Shown here in pieces: positions 5,859 to 5,964 of a stretch of 5,964 nucleotides of DNA. A program made the position numbers and the translations under genes. The stretch is from Anaerolineaceae bacterium (GTDB taxonomy: Bacteria; Chloroflexota; Anaerolineae; Anaerolineales; Anaerolineaceae). Every line of letters begins with the position of its first letter. Position 1 is the first letter of the stretch. Below the pieces are notes generated by a model. That model ran no database searches. It was not told the DNA's origin and saw nothing but the letters and a program-made list of their open reading frames with translations. The stretch spans positions 1 to 5,964 of the forward strand of contig JAQVUC010000076.1 in the NCBI GenBank assembly GCA_028699715.1, read 5' to 3'.

Positions 5859-5964
5859 ATGGGATTCAAAAGAGCGGAAATTTTGAAATGTACAGCCGAA
5901 GGTTGCACGACTGTGCTTGATGTGATGGAACCGTGCTGCTGCGATGAGACGTGTGAACTGTCCT
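5859..5964 (+). CDS. N-terminus of a Cys-rich small protein, possibly desulforedoxin-like (3' end outside window)
   Basis: ATG at 5859 is preceded by AAGGAG (5847-5852) at a six-base spacing, and the frame stays open to the window end, giving 35 residues. Six are cysteines: C11, C16, C26, C27, C28 and C32. The order KC...C...VLDV...CC resembles the iron-binding desulforedoxin/desulfoferrodoxin N-terminal domain (pattern KCxxCG, V-V, CC). The first pair, however, is spaced CxxxxC instead of CxxC, and there is an extra cysteine beside the usual pair. It has no signal peptide, so it is probably cytoplasmic. As a metal- or redox-binding protein it would fit behind a thioredoxin-family gene, but the family is not certain and a different zinc- or iron-binding protein is possible. 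Confidence 0.7.
   Translation, partial: MGFKRAEILKCTAEGCTTVLDVMEPCCCDETCELS

Noticed and set aside
1..5964. CRISPR array, insertion sequence or prophage attachment site near the tRNA
   Set aside because: No regularly spaced long repeats, transposase or integrase features are seen, and no duplicated tRNA 3' end is present in the window.

Overview
The window looks like chromosomal DNA from a free-living Gram-negative-type bacterium of moderate GC. The evidence is an outer-membrane secretin, two further exported or membrane-anchored proteins, strong AAGGAG-type ribosome binding sites, AT-rich intergenic regions, and a tRNA gene without an encoded CCA end. A secretin with N-terminal TPR and coiled-coil segments, beside a TlpA-type thioredoxin with a long helical N-terminal half, fits the Planctomycetota (Phycisphaerae-like) or a related PVC lineage. 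That assignment is an impression from protein style and is not proven here.

Layout. Positions 2-286 hold the 3' end of a gene with a Pro/Met-rich tail, possibly a pilus or secretion assembly component. Positions 287-655 form a long non-coding leader with an inverted repeat, a 10-bp-period direct repeat, four phased TTGTAA hexamers, and a hairpin abutting the ribosome binding site. Positions 656-3286 encode a complete 876-residue secretin (PilQ/GspD superfamily). A strong terminator at 3305-3343 separates it from a convergent minus-strand gene (3360-4259) for a membrane-anchored HEITH zinc metallopeptidase of peptidase-MA type. Positions 4260-4532 carry no convincing gene; they hold a palindrome over a TATAAT box and T-rich minus-strand termination sequence. 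A minus-strand tRNA-Tyr(GTA) lies at 4533-4615 with a good promoter at 4632-4660. Divergent from it, 4763-5833 encodes an exported TlpA-like thioredoxin. Starting at 5859, and cut by the window end, is a Cys-rich protein that may be desulforedoxin-like.

How they fit together. The partial first gene and the secretin probably belong to a type IV pilus or type II secretion locus. The TlpA-like protein and the Cys-rich protein are 25 nt apart, each with its own strong ribosome binding site, and look like one transcription unit with a possible redox theme. The metallopeptidase stands alone. I see no mobile element, CRISPR array or clear signs of horizontal transfer. No wholly new system is evident; the most unusual parts are the secretin leader, the secretin's N-terminal architecture and the Cys-rich 3' gene.
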